From Actinostola sp. cb2023 (Eukaryota > Cnidaria > Anthozoa > Actiniaria > Actinostolidae), in assembly GCA_033675265.1 (NCBI GenBank), contig JAUJYZ010001358.1:266501-330500 (forward strand): a stretch of 64,000 nt of DNA, given 5' to 3'. The notes beneath the pieces were generated by a model that was given only the letters and a program-made list of their open reading frames with translations, searched no databases and was not told the origin of the DNA. Within the stretch, counting starts at the first letter, position 1; each line of letters starts with the position of its first letter. This document shows, piece after piece, positions 1 to 13,100 of this stretch. Both the position numbers and the translations under genes were made by a program.

Positions 1-3000
1 TAGTGGTGTCCTCAATATAGACAGGCAAACAAAATGACGAAGCTAAGAATACAATTATCTTTGCAATCACATTAGCATAGAAGCTTTCAGCTATAGAAAA
101 CTTGGCTTTATTTTATTATTACATAAACGGAAGTCTTCGTGGCAAAATTAAAAATTCGACATGTGTCGTGCTCCTGTTAGCCCGGTTTAAACACTTGGTA
201 TTCCTTCTCGAAGCCATGTTGAATCACGAAACTCTGTCTGAGAGAGTTAAGTTTCAGCTTCACTGAGTTTTTTGAGAACCATGGAATCGTGAGGCCCAGT
301 TTGGCACCAACTAAGAGTTCTATTCAGACATCCTTTTAGCGCATCCAAAGCACTAAGCCAAGCTCTTTCAGCAAATTACTCAGTTATTGTGATTTTCTAC
401 ATCACCGCATGCAATGTCTTTAGCGATTCAGCTGAAAATCTGAATTCCGGCAATTTAACTTTCGATTCTTAATCGGAGTTGAATTTCGACTCGACCGAAG
501 TGTCTTCACTCTATCAGTGACAACTCTTTGATATCAAATTGTGCTGAAAGAAAAAATGTATATGGCGAATTAATCCGATTTGAGCTAAGTTATTCACTTA
601 TTCACATATATTTGCAGTCAATGATGGAGATTATTCAGCCTGAGTTGGTATTTTTTTAAAGCTGTTACAAATCACTGAGTTCTTCTGCGATCTGCCTCAA
701 CTTTGGCAACTCAGACTGTCCGGCTAGGCGAAGATACGTCTTTCCCATAATAAAACGGGAGTAATTTAGTTTTCAGTCGATTGAACGCGCAAGCTAGTGT
801 ACCGCGTAAGTTGACTAGTTTGACTGGAGCGCCGGATCACTGAGGTACGTCACACTAGTCAGAACCTCTCGTAAAGCCGCCGGAATGATTCAGACTGTTG
901 CGATGCATGGACTGTACTAATCACTACACCATACTGAAGAACCTATATTTTTAGCAAAAAGTCTGCAAATATTAAACATCATTTATTTTACAATATTTTT
1001 TAGCAATAAAAGTATAAAGTTTAATATAAGTCCTTCAGTGCAATAAGATACTATTTAACATGCTACTCGAGTCATGATTGTAAGCTGCTCATCGGCTGCC
1101 GTGGGCGCCTTTAATTTGCAGCCCGAAAAAGTCCTCCATCGGCTGTAAAGCGCATTGGGATGAATGTGAAATGCGCTATATAAGAACGACCGTTTATTAT
1201 TATTATTTATTAAGAACTTTCAAGAATTTCATCTCCATAAGACTTGCTCGGGAACTGTCAGTCCTGAGTGACCACGTTCGTTGTCATCTATTTTTCCCGT
1301 ACTTTTCTAAACTGGTAGACTAAACTCTAAACTAATATAAGAAATAGTTTGAAATCGCTGTTGCAGAACGTCCGCCTTTCCCTCCATTTTTTCCCATTCG
1401 TGCCTTTAAAAAAAATGAAAATGGCAAAGAGTCTGAACTAATGTCAAAATCCATGGTCTTTTTTTTTCACCAGAAGTTCGTGCAGTTTTGCTTTTGGTAA
1501 TAGAATTCTCTGTTGTTGAATATTTGGGGATTTTTCCTGAAGATTGTCTATAGCGTTTTGCGTGGCCTGTCATATACCATACGTTATTATGTAAATTTAT
1601 GTAAATGTATGTAAATGTATGCGATTTGACACGAGGTCGCTGCTTTGCGCATGTTGGCGTCTGCCAAAGATCATCACTTCACTTCAGGAAAGGCTTTTTT
1701 GCAGCAACAACTACGCCTCTTTTCGATGGCTTGGAGCCCCTGAAACGAGACCGGCGTATAACCTAAGACTTCAGTAGCGTTGAAGAAAGATTTCAGGTGT
1801 GTTTGAGCCTTGTATGTATTTATTTGGGGGGGAAATTTCACGAGAATCTGAAAATTTCACTTGTTCAAAAGGTTGTTGTTTGGTCGTCAACTGTGCGCAT
1901 CTTGTGAAGAAAAATTCACAGAATTTGACTCTTCAATTGAAAACATTTAACCTAGAGAAGCTTGGGACATAGTGCTTTCTATTGTAATCGTATAAATAGT
2001 CGTTTAAGCTTGATTTTCGTGGGGTTTGTAGGTTTATTTTAGACGATTTTCGCTCGCCAAACCTTCAAAAGTCGAGTCGCTTTTGACGCGCGCCGAGACA
2101 GACGACCTCCATCCGTTGTGTTGTTCGCTCTTGCTGTGAAGAATAATTCCTTTTTATCACTCCAGTTCAAGCCCACTTCCTCGGAAGTTAATATTCCAGC
2201 TATTCTTCTCCTATTATGTGGAATTTTAGAGCATTTTTCCATTATTCTAATGAATTTGTAGATCGGTTTTGGATTCGCGTTCTGGTGCCTCTTTTGAAAG
2301 CGTAATTGCGTGTCTGACACTTTCCTCGCTCTTGCTGCGATTTTCTTTCGTTTTATTCACTTCCCCTGTATCTATTTAACGCTTAAATGTCTTAAATAGC
2401 ACAGGCATGTAGTAGACTTCTTTTATTTCTGAGATATTTACTTTATATCAAACAATTCGCTTGAAATTCTTCAGTGAATTTGAGTGTTTGTGTCCACGAT
2501 GGAGCAAATTGAAGACACGCTTGGACTGCCTTCTCCTTCTAGGCCGATAATTTCCCGAATTCCTCAATATTTTCCCCTAAAATTCCAACAATTTCTTTAT
2601 TCCGTCAATACCTAGATGCTCTTATACTCAAAATCCATGTTTTCTCATCGAATTTCGGGGTTTATACATGAAAATATGGTCATATTTGAACTCTTTTCCT
2701 CAGCAAATTCGCATTGAAATTAAATGACATCTAAAGGCAACATTGTGTATGGACAAGTGAACTGTGGAATCCTTCAGTCCTTCTTAAATGAAGATGCTGT
2801 ATTTTGGATTCTATTGAAACACAGAAGTCATAGAAGATTTAAAATATTGACCACAATTTGTGTAAAATTTAGGACAATTTAGTCAAAATATATTGATAAT
2901 GAAGTGATCTTCCTAAGCAGATTGTCAATGCATTGTGTTGGACCATCTAAATGATGGTCTTTATTCAAAAAGGTAATTCCTTCATTTATTATGAACTAAA

Positions 3001-3320
3001 TTTTCATTTTTGTTGCCTTTGCCGGAAAACAAAATCCAGGAAATTTATCATTTTTTCAACAAAATATTATTTTAACTTCCAATAATTTTATGAAGACATT
3101 TGAAAATGTTCACATTTTACCTGGCTATTTGGGAAATTACAGGAATGTAAATATATTCTAAAATACAACCAGGAATACGTTTGATTTTAATTTTTAAAAT
3201 TTTCTGTTACCTTTCTTTCTCTATATTTGACTACATTTGCTCAAAAAGATCTTGCAATATCTCCTTGTAAACTCATGAATTTGGCCCAAATGTCTAAAAA
3301 CTGTAAGCATTTTCTGCACT
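1..3320. other. Spacer with no recognisable gene
   Basis: I see no exon chain, domain or long open frame here on either strand. The only longer frame (minus, 2039-2320) matches nothing I recognise and has no splice context. The stretch is AT-rich and mostly unique, with a SINE-tail fragment near 1.15-1.21 kb. A 5' untranslated exon of the downstream PRDM gene could lie here, because that gene's first coding exon is preceded by an acceptor, but I cannot place it. Confidence 0.5.
1141..1215 (+). repeat. SINE 3'-tail-like fragment
   Basis: The stretch reads 'TGTAAAGCGCATTGGGATG', then 'AATGCGCTATATAAGAACG', and ends in a (TTA)n run. This AGCGC..GCGCTATATAA plus trinucleotide tail is the 3' architecture common to many marine-animal SINEs. 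A similar tail in reverse orientation occurs near 9.4 kb and 51.9 kb. The family name is inferred. Confidence 0.55.
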
Positions 3321-3690
3321 AGGACAGTATTTGTCTGTCATTTGAAGGCAGATAATGAGATTCATGGACTTTTACCAGCTGATAGTTCTAATCCAAGCAA
3401 TAGAATACTCTCTGGTAGATACACGTAGCATATGAAGGACAGTATTTGCCTGTCACTTCAAGACAGATAATGAGATTCATGGACTTTTAGCAGGTGATCT
3501 ATAGAAACCAAGCAATAGAATACTCTCTGGTTGATAGCACATGAAGGGCAGTATTTGCCTGTTATTTGAAGGCAGATCATGAGATTCATGGATTTTTACC
3601 AGCTGATTGAAACCATTCAACAGAATACTCTCTGGTTCTCTCTGGTAATATAATACATGAAGTGCAGTATTTGCGTGTCAATAAAATTGT
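3321..3690. repeat. Imperfect tandem repeat, about 113 bp, 3-4 copies
   Basis: Units begin near 3321, 3435, 3545 and 3662 with 'GACAGTATTTGCCTGTCA'-like text. They continue through 'AGATAATGAGATTCATGGA' and 'AATAGAATACTCTCTGGT'. Copies are diverged by point changes and indels, and the last is truncated. No coding potential is apparent. Confidence 0.7.
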
Positions 3691-3732
3691 TGGCTAATAT
3701 AATATATGCATATGACTTATACTGTAAGGTAA

Positions 3733-3832
3733 TATACACCTATTCTAAAAATCGATGTCCGGGCCAAAAGCAACAAGCAATAAGCTGACGACCGCAATTA
3801 GGATATTCCCAAAGTTTTTCAGACCACCCTTG
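3733..3832 (+). mobile_element. Half copy of a foldback MITE (family at 59.9 kb)
   Basis: This begins 'TATACACCTATTCTAAAAAT', continues with the CCGGGCC core and 'AGCTGACGACCGCAATTAG', and ends near 'ATTCCCAAAG'. It matches one arm of the full hairpin element at 59915-60220. Only one arm is present, so this is a truncated copy. Confidence 0.7.
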
Positions 3833-3914
3833 GCAAAATCCTGGAAACACCCCAGTGTTCAACATATACATGTACAATGTACACTATATACATGTGGGTG
3901 CATGAATACTGGGG

Positions 3915-4116
3915 TCAATAGACCTCTTTAGCTTGTATGTAAATTGCCCATTTCAAACCATGTGATGTAAACATGATATTCTCTGGAGAATTGTTCCTTT
4001 ATATTTCTGAAATTTATTCGTTCATATTGAAAGGACTAATTCTCCAGAGAACACCATGTTTACATCACATGGTTTGAAATGGGCAATTTACATACAAAGC
4101 TAAAAGAGGTCTATTC
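3915..4116. mobile_element. Foldback (MITE-like) element
   Basis: Long terminal inverted repeats of roughly 70 bp flank a short loop. 'AATAGACCTCTTTAGC' through 'ATTCTCTGGAGAA' on the left is matched in reverse complement by 'TTCTCCAGAGAACACC' through 'AAAGAGGTCTATT' on the right. There is no coding capacity. It abuts a second foldback element on its right. Confidence 0.8.
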
Positions 4117-4217
4117 AATAAAACTTTTACAACTGTCATTTACAAGTGTAGCTACTTGTTCTTGGCAGCTAAAACAATAGCTACACTACAGTTGTAAATT
4201 TGTTATTGAATTGACCT
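4113..4217. mobile_element. Short foldback MITE, second copy at 16.3 kb
   Basis: The arms are 'ATTCAATAAAACTTTTACA' on the left and the complement of 'TTGTTATTGAATTGACC' on the right. The interior pairs 'AAGTGTAGCTA' with 'TAGCTACACT'. The same element is present at 16333-16453. It lies immediately upstream of the first PRDM coding exon. Confidence 0.8.
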
Positions 4218-4285
4218 CGACATAGGCTTATAATATCCTGTTCTATCCCATTGTCTTCTAGAAAGTTTGAAGACATTTGGTCATC

Positions 4286-5232
4286 ATGGCATCATGCCAA
4301 GATGCAACCGGTGCTCAACAGTATCAATCTGATGAAACCATCTGTAAGTAAATTGTACTTGTAATACATTAGTTGCCTCGGTAGCTCAGTGGGTAGAGCA
4401 CCTGTCATGAAATTCGGGGTGTCGTGGGTTCGAATCCCGCTCGAGGCGTCTGATTTTTTCCGAACATTTGTTCTGTCTATACTGAATCATAGTTTCTTTA
4501 TCAAGTAATACATACATTAATTGTAACATTATTTTATACAAACCAAATGTACGTACTAGTTTGTGCAATGTAACCACACACCCCTTGTGTAGTTGACGGG
4601 GCAAATAAATAAAGTTTACTTACTTTAATACTTACATGTACATGTATATACAGCAGATTTCATATGACTGTGAAAAACTTATGGCACGGATGTGCCATGT
4701 GCAACATCATGGCTGTGGCGCCTTCAGGATTTCGAATGAAGCCATGCCATACTATAACAGTTCTATGGTTTGATTGATTGATTGATTTAATTTATTAGGA
4801 AGGTTTCCTGTTATTTATAAGTGAGGCCAAAGCCAGAGGATTAAATGGCTTTATGTCAGCAGAATATTAAAGTAATATGGAAATGGAAATGAGTGGACTT
4901 TTACACACACACAAAAAAAATATTAAAATGTACTTTCACAGCCATATACAACAACTGCTCTATCAGTGCAAGAAGACTGTACATGTACATTGTAGCAGTT
5001 TTGTTCCATATGGCATTAGGAAGTGGAATGCTTGCCCTTAAATTCATAACAGACGTTAGTCAGAAATCTTTCTGCTTATGATGATTTTCTCTATTCCTAG
5101 TGTAGATCATGTATATTTTTGATAATAATTGACCAATAAATGATGATGATGATTATTATTATTATTATTAAACATTTGGAAAAGCATATAATATCACAAA
5201 ACTTAAAGAAAGAAAACAATTTATTGAGCATC

Positions 5233-5267
<35 letters not shown>

Positions 5268-5368
5268 TAAACATTTGGAAAAGCATATGTACATGTAATA
5301 TCACAAAACTTAAAGAAAGAAAACAATTTATTGAGCATCGTATTATTATTATTATTATTATAATAATA

Positions 5369-5415
<47 letters not shown>

Positions 5416-5484
5416 ACATTTGGAAAAGCATATGTACATGTAATATCACAAAACTTAAAGAAAGAAAACAATTTATTGAGCGAC

Positions 5485-5554
<70 letters not shown>

Positions 5555-5623
5555 ACATTTGGAAAAGCATATGTACATGTAATATCACAAAACTTAAAGA
5601 AAGAAAACAGTTTATTGAGCGAC

Positions 5624-5669
<46 letters not shown>

Positions 5670-8600
5670 ATTGCCACCCAAGGATCAATAGCAATATTGT
5701 ACATATATACATTTATGTACATTAATTTGTACTGTATATCAGTGTTGAATAAACATCAGGATGATAATGGAATGAAATGAAATGGTTGAATATAATTATT
5801 ATGAAATGTTACTAAACTATACGTGAATCCACACCATGCTTTTTGGGGGGTGGGGGGTGCTTACTGTGGTGGGGGGGTATACTTACTGTTGAGGGGGGGG
5901 GGGGGGGATAGTTAGTGGGGGGAGTACTTACTTTTTGGGGTTTGAAATTTGCAAAATGGACTTTTGGAGAAAAGTGTTATGGACTGTAGGACATTTCCTG
6001 GGTTGAGCTTTTGGACTTTTTTTTGGCTTTATTCACATCTCACCATCACTCTTCTACCAGTGTACCACCAGAGACCAGGTACAGTACTGGTTATGACCAA
6101 GATGTACAGTGCGTGACACCTCTATTTTAAAGTGGCCACCCTCTGGGAATTGGCAAGTGGCCACTAAATAGAGGCTGGCCACTTAATAGAAGTGTAAAAC
6201 AATGCTAAAGCACTCTTTCAGACATTGACCACTGGTCGCTAAATAGAGGTTGACCACTTAATAGAGGTGTAAAACAATGCTAAAGCACTCTTTCAGACAT
6301 TGACCAGTGGCTGCTAAATAGAGGTTGACCACTTAATAGAGGTGTAAAACAATGCTAAAGCACTCTTTCAGACATTGACCACTGGTCGCTAAATAGAGGT
6401 TGACCACTTAATAGAGTTGGATTGTAGTAGTGTTGATGATAGAGTCGTTTCCGTACGAGTGGGAAAGTGACTGCACCGTCACCGCACCTTGCCGTATTGA
6501 AATAGTTTGATTGGATGAGAAGCATCTGCATGCTTTTTGATTGGGTCAGAAAGGAAGCCATTTGAGTGTCACGGTATGTACCGTGATCAGTGACATTGAG
6601 ATATTTATGAATGAGGAAATATTTTATATCCCAAAGGAGAAAAATTATAAGACAATTTTGAAAAAAAGAAAGAATCCTAAAAATCACTATATCACAGGTC
6701 ATGTGAATATATTATTAGCAGCACTACAATAATAACATTATTGAGCTCATTATGAACAATAATTGGGTACTAAAGTGTGACATGAAAAAATTAATTTTGC
6801 CATTATCAGAACATCAAGAAAGAAGTTTACACACCAAATTTAATGGGAATTGGCTAAATAGCAGCTGAGATATGGCTGGTTGAATAATTAATTTTTGTTG
6901 TCAAATACTGTATTTTTGGTGCAGTTCATACGAACATGATACATAAATATTATTTTAATGACATCATCACTTTAATAATACTCCACAATGTAGTAGGAAG
7001 AAACTATAGCTTCATAGTAAATATTTAATAAATTACATTACTCAATTTAAATAAAAATGACAAATTTTTTGAAGATGCACTTCCCTCTATGACCGACACT
7101 TCTGTAAGACACATGTCACCACTTTATTGTCTGCAGGGCCATACACAGCACAGGAGCAGGGGGGGCAGTCCCCCCCCCCCCCCACCCCCCATTAGCAAGG
7201 CGAAAAAGTTACCAAAAAGTACTGAGAACTGTACTATTTTTTAAAATATTTTGCTGTTAAATACTGCCCCCCTTGAATTTACTGCCCCCCCCCCCCCCCC
7301 CCCCCCTTGAATTTTGGGTTATGTATGGCCCTGGTCTGGTCTCTGCTTGCCTGTCTGTGAGAGGTGATCGAGATGGTCTAGTGGTTTAAGTGCATCAGCC
7401 TCTGGGTCAACAGGCCTGCATTCCATCCCTGACCCGGGCGACGGCATTGTTTCCCTGGACAAGACACTTTACTTTCACATTGTCTCACTCCACCCAGGTG
7501 TACACATGTTGTTGCCTATTATCTATATGTATACAATGTGCATAAGGTGCATAAATGGGTACCAGTGAACTACATGTAGCTGGGTGGAGGTGAAGAAGAT
7601 GAGATATGATTTATTTAAATTTAAAATTTTGTGTCAATAATAATTTTACCTAGAAGAATAATGGAAATGACTTGTGATCAAAATTCAAATTCTGCTTTGG
7701 AATTTAAAGAGCCTCCAGGAGAATTTAGAATTTGATCAGAGTAACCCTAACTGAAGGAATTCATGCAAGAACCTGTAGTGTAACTGACTGGTGATTGAAA
7801 TCCAAATTCTCCTTTAGAATTCAAAGAGCCAAGGAGAATTTAGATTTTAATCAGAGTTTGCTTGGACTCCTTCATTTTAATACATGTATTAATTCATGTA
7901 CATCTAAAAGTTACATTGTACATGTATCAATACACGACTTCACAGTTCTATTGAGCAGCATTGAGTACCCATGAACAATGGTTCCAAGTCAAGGTTGGCA
8001 TTGATTAAATACAGTAAATGTATAAAAACATCAATACACCACTTCATGGTTCTGTTGAGTAATGGTTCCAAGTCGAGGTTGGCATTTAAACATCAATATC
8101 ATGGTTCTGTTGAGTTTGCTTGGTTCCAAGTCGAGGTTGGCATTAATTTTTCATTCATTTGAAAACATGTATACACACCATTCATGGTGATGTTGAGTAC
8201 CCATGAACAACAAGTCGAAAGCATTGATTAAATACAGTAAATGTATATCATACACCACTTCACGGTTCTGTTGAGTACCCATGAACAATGGTTCCAAGTC
8301 GAGGTTGGCATTGATTAAATACAGTAAATGTATGAAAACATCAATACACCACTTCATGGTTCTGTTGAGTACCCATGAACAATGGTACCAAGTCCATGTT
8401 GGTATTGATTAAATACAGTAAATGTATGAAAACATCAATGCCAACCTTGACTTGATACCATTTGTTTGTGGTTACAGAACCATGAAGTGGTGGACTCTAC
8501 ATGTACATGTATTTATATCTAATGTAGCCAGTCATTCATATCTGTTCAACAACACAGTCATTGTATGTCTTTTATTAATCAATTTGATGCCAATACAGTA

Positions 8601-10162
8601 CTGTTACCATAGGACAGTGTACTAGGGATTTTGCCCTCCCCTCCCCTAGCCCCCCTCCTCCCTCCCTCCTTCCCCCTCCCTGACAATTGTTGACCACACC
8701 TCCATGTTCCAATAAATTTTTTTTGAAAAAAAATACTTCTTGATTTACATGTGGTATCATTTAACTTTCTTATTGTTGTCCTTTTGGTCACTGCAGTATG
8801 TGATGACTGTGATAAGATGTATAAGGGTGACTGCCCTCAACATGGTCCCCTCGATTGGATCAAGACCACCAGAGCAGTCGACTCTACCCACTACACACCC
8901 AGTATTGCCTCGCTGCCCGACGGCCTACTCCTTAAAGAATCTGGTATCCCTGGCAACGATATGGGTGTCTTTGCTGCTCGGTTGATTTATAAAAGGACTA
9001 TGTTTGGACCTTTTCAAGGAAAGCAGCTTTTTCAAAACGATATCCCACATGGGAAAGACTTGACTTATTCTTGGGATGTAAGTACTAAGGTTACCACAGG
9101 TAGCCCAAATATTGTCTATGAGGCTAATGTGTACATGTATGCACACATCTTTTGTAGCTGTGGCATAACCATACTATCTCATTGCATAACCGTACTAAGT
9201 CATTGCGTAACCGTACTAAGTCATTGCGTAATCGTACTAAATCATTGCGTATCCGTACTAACTCATTGCGTATCCGTACTAACTCATTGCGTAACCGTAC
9301 TAACTTATTGCGTATCCGTACTAACTCATTGCGTAACCGTACTAACTCATTGCATAACCGTACTAACTCATTGCATAACCGTACTAACTCATTGCGTAAT
9401 AATAATAATCTGCATTTATATAGCGCAAATAACCGTAACCGTACTAACTCATTGCGTAACCGTACATGAGCTATTTAGTAACCATGCTAACTCATTGCGT
9501 AACAATACATAACTCCTTGCGTATCCGTGCATAGCTCATTGCATAACCATACTTACTCATTGCGTAACCGTACTAACTCATTGCGTAACCGTACATAGCA
9601 CTGTAAGCCATTTCGTAACCATACTAACTTACTAACTCATTGCGTAACAATACATAACTCATTGCATATCCGTGCATAGCTCATTGCGTAACCGTACTAA
9701 CTCATTGCGTCACCGTACTAACTCATTGCGTAACCGTACTAACTCATTGCGTATTATCCGTGCATAGCTCATTGCGTAACCGTACGTAAGTCATAACGTT
9801 ACATTGCTTAAGTCATAGCGTTACATTGCGTGGCATTTCTTATATAAAACCCTTTGTTTTCTCAGCTTCTCAAGGAAGGTATCCCAAACTCTATCCTGGA
9901 CGGATCAGACGAAAAGAACAGTAACTGGATGCGTTTCGTTACGTACGCACGTGATAAACGAGAACAAAATTTGATCGCATTTCAGTTCCAAGGACACATA
10001 TTCTACCGTACGTTTCGTGATGTTTATCCTGGTGAAGAATTAATGATTTGGTATGAAGACGAATATACTTGTACTCTGGATGAACTACAGGGGGAGTGTT
10101 CCAAAGATCGAAGTAAGGATACTATTATTTGATAGTACAGAAATGATAATGATAACGATGAT

Positions 10163-10198
<36 letters not shown>

Positions 10199-13100
10199 GT
10201 TGATGATGTTTTTGTTTTATATATATTTGTTACATTTTTGTTCACGTTTTAACGAGTTTTGTAGCTCCTAGGTGATATGTGTTTTTGTAAAATAACACAA
10301 TTCTAACGCGCGCTCTGATTGGTTAGCTACTATGTTTACATGAGGCTGTATTTATATTCATATTGTATACAAGCATCAATAATTCCAGACTTCCGGTACG
10401 CACGCAATGCATTATGAGATTATTACAAAGGAAAAGTGAGCACCAATTCTAGACACAGGGAGCCCAAGCTATGTTTTTGCTCACTTGGTGCTCACTTTTC
10501 CTTTGTAATAATCTCACAATGCATTGCGCGCATAAAGAAGTCTGGAACTCTTTATGCTTGTATTGTATAATTTTTTGCTGATGTTTTTACCGTGTTTAAA
10601 TAATGTTTATTGGATTGACCGTATTTCATTTACAACGTCTTATCTGTCAGTAGATAATGCTGAATATACTGATGATGATGATGATGATGACGACGATGTA
10701 TAATTTATTATTATATTTATATTTATTATTATTATTATAATGACGATGAGAATAATAATAATGATGATAATAATAATAACTTTCTCATTGTAATTCTTAA
10801 ATTTATTATCTTTCAGTGCCCGAGTTTACATGCCAGCGTTGTCGTTTGGTGTTTGCAGGATCCACATACCTGTATAAACATCACAAATTTCGCTGCCCCG
10901 ACGGACCCCTCCACAGTACTTACGGTGCACGCACGACTGGCCTGGTCGGTGCCTTGTTTCGCCTACCCGTTGCCATAGCAAACGATTCTTGGTCGAGTCC
11001 CGTAACCAATAGCAACGAGAGTAAACCTCGTTCTGAAAACGAGGCTCATCATGGCAGACGCAAGAGAAAACCGCGCAAGCTCCCTCGTCCGTCGGAAATC
11101 GAGGAGACCTGGAACTCAGAACCACAAATGAGTGATGTGAACGAGAACGAGGCTGATTTAGAAGAGGCTATGATGGTTATGTTACCGCCAGATGCACAAG
11201 CACTGAATGCTAACAACGTTGATGATAATGCTGTCGAGCTCGAAAATAATAATACCAACTATCTAAAGAGACTTACTTCAGACGAGATTTCGGCTCCTCA
11301 GCTTGAGAAAAAACCTAAACTCGACAATGGAGTTATTGTGGAGGTCGACGAGAACGACAACAAGTACCCCTATCATTGTGGAACGTGTGGAAAGATGTTT
11401 GCACGACCAACTTGGTGGGCAAAGCACGAGTCTGGTTGCAAAGAAGCCGCAAACTCGGGCAAGCAAAACCAAGACAAATCGAGGGATCGTGAGGAAACTA
11501 CACCCCCTATGAAGACGAGGAAGGAGCCCTACGAATGTCGGTACTGTAAAAAGACATTCGCATGTCCTTCGTGGCGGACAAGACACGAGAAAGTTCATAG
11601 CAAACACTTGAAAACGAACCAAGAAGAACCACCTGCCAAGTCAAGTAGCACTACAATGGATGGCTCTACCCCACATGTATGTGACACATGCGGTAAAGGA
11701 TTCTCATTTCCTTCTCGACTTGCGCGTCACCGAGCACAGAAGCACCCCCCAGCTAAAGCCCCTGCAGCGGAGATACCACAGGATACCCGCAAGCACGTTT
11801 GTCGTGACTGTGGTCGAGGGTTTGCTGTAGCCGCGTGGCTGACACGTCACAGAATGAAAGCCCACACGAACAACTTCTCCAAGAAACACATGTGTGGGGT
11901 GTGTGGTAGGTCATTCGCTGTGGCGTTCTGGTTGACCAGACATCAGAAAATCCACCAGGAATCGGGTGCGGTAGACTCCGGCGTAGCGAAGGCAAAGGCG
12001 ACTTCTACTTCTGTCCAATCAAACAAGAAAACGTTAGCTCTGCCATGGGTATGCGGAGAGTGTGGTCTTAGGTTCAGGTTTATATCATGGCTTAAAAGAC
12101 ACCAGAAGAACAACAAGCATACAAATGGTTACTATGAAGAACAAGAGAAGACCCAGTGGCTCTGTGATCGGCCAAGTTGTGACAGAATCTTCCAAACCAA
12201 GCACCATCTCGCTAGACATAGAAAAGCTCACCTTGATAAAGAAAATGCTAACGAGGCAGCTACTGAAGAACCAACCCCGTTTGTCTGTGAAGTCGAGAAC
12301 TGCGGCAGAAAGTTCCAGACGAAGAGGATGTTCACAAGGCACACGATGAAACACTCGAAGAGCACCTCGAATCCAGAAGAGTTGCCGAATTGTAAATCTG
12401 AATGCAGTGTATGTTGTAAGGTGTTCGGCACCAAAGATTTGCTTGAGAGGCATTTTAAGAGAATCCATGGAAATGAAGGCTCAGCGGTCAAGAACCAATC
12501 CACTGGGAGAGGCCCTCCATACGTGTGCAAACACTGCGACAAGGAGTTTGATTTTCCATTGCAATTTGGGCGCCACGTAGCTACACATAAGAGACGAGAT
12601 AAGACTCCAAAGGCACCGAAAGTCCCACGTGGGAAAGAAGACAACCAAACATATCGTTGCGAAGGGTGCAACCTCTCTTTCAAAAGTCATGATCTTTGGA
12701 GCAAACACGTGGCAGCACAGCATAATACAGATCAGCCCACCAAGAAGACCACGTCCAAGCGTGACGGGAATTACCCATTCGAGTGTGACATCTGCGGACG
12801 CCGCTTTGCTGTGTCCTTCTGGCTGACAAGACATAAGAGGGAACACCTTAAGGACCATCCTCATCGATGCGATGAGTGTGGACAAAGCTTCGCTGTAATG
12901 GCCTGGCTGACAAGGCACAAACGAAAGCACGAAACAGCAGCATCATCGGCACCACCGCTAGTCCAAGACCTCCCTCATCGATGCGATGAGTGTGGACGAA
13001 GCTTCGCTGTAATGGCCTGGCTGACAAGGCACAAACGACAGCACGAAACAGCAGCATCGGCACCACCGCTAGTCCAAGACCTCCCTCATCGATGCGATGA

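Noticed and set aside
2039..2320. 93-codon open frame on the minus strand
   Set aside because: No recognised domain, no splice signals in phase, and no similarity to a family I know. Its length is within chance for this much sequence.
4375..4448. Functional tRNA gene
   Set aside because: Acceptor and T-arms are good, but the anticodon stem does not pair and the loop lacks a proper U33-anticodon arrangement.
5097..5667. Poly-Ile, poly-Leu, poly-Asn open frames
   Set aside because: Direct translations of the TTA/AAT microsatellite, not proteins.
8640..8690. CRISPR-like or regulatory C/T-rich block
   Set aside because: Just a pyrimidine-rich stretch before the PR/SET exon. CRISPR arrays are not expected in animal nuclear DNA and no repeat-spacer pattern is present.
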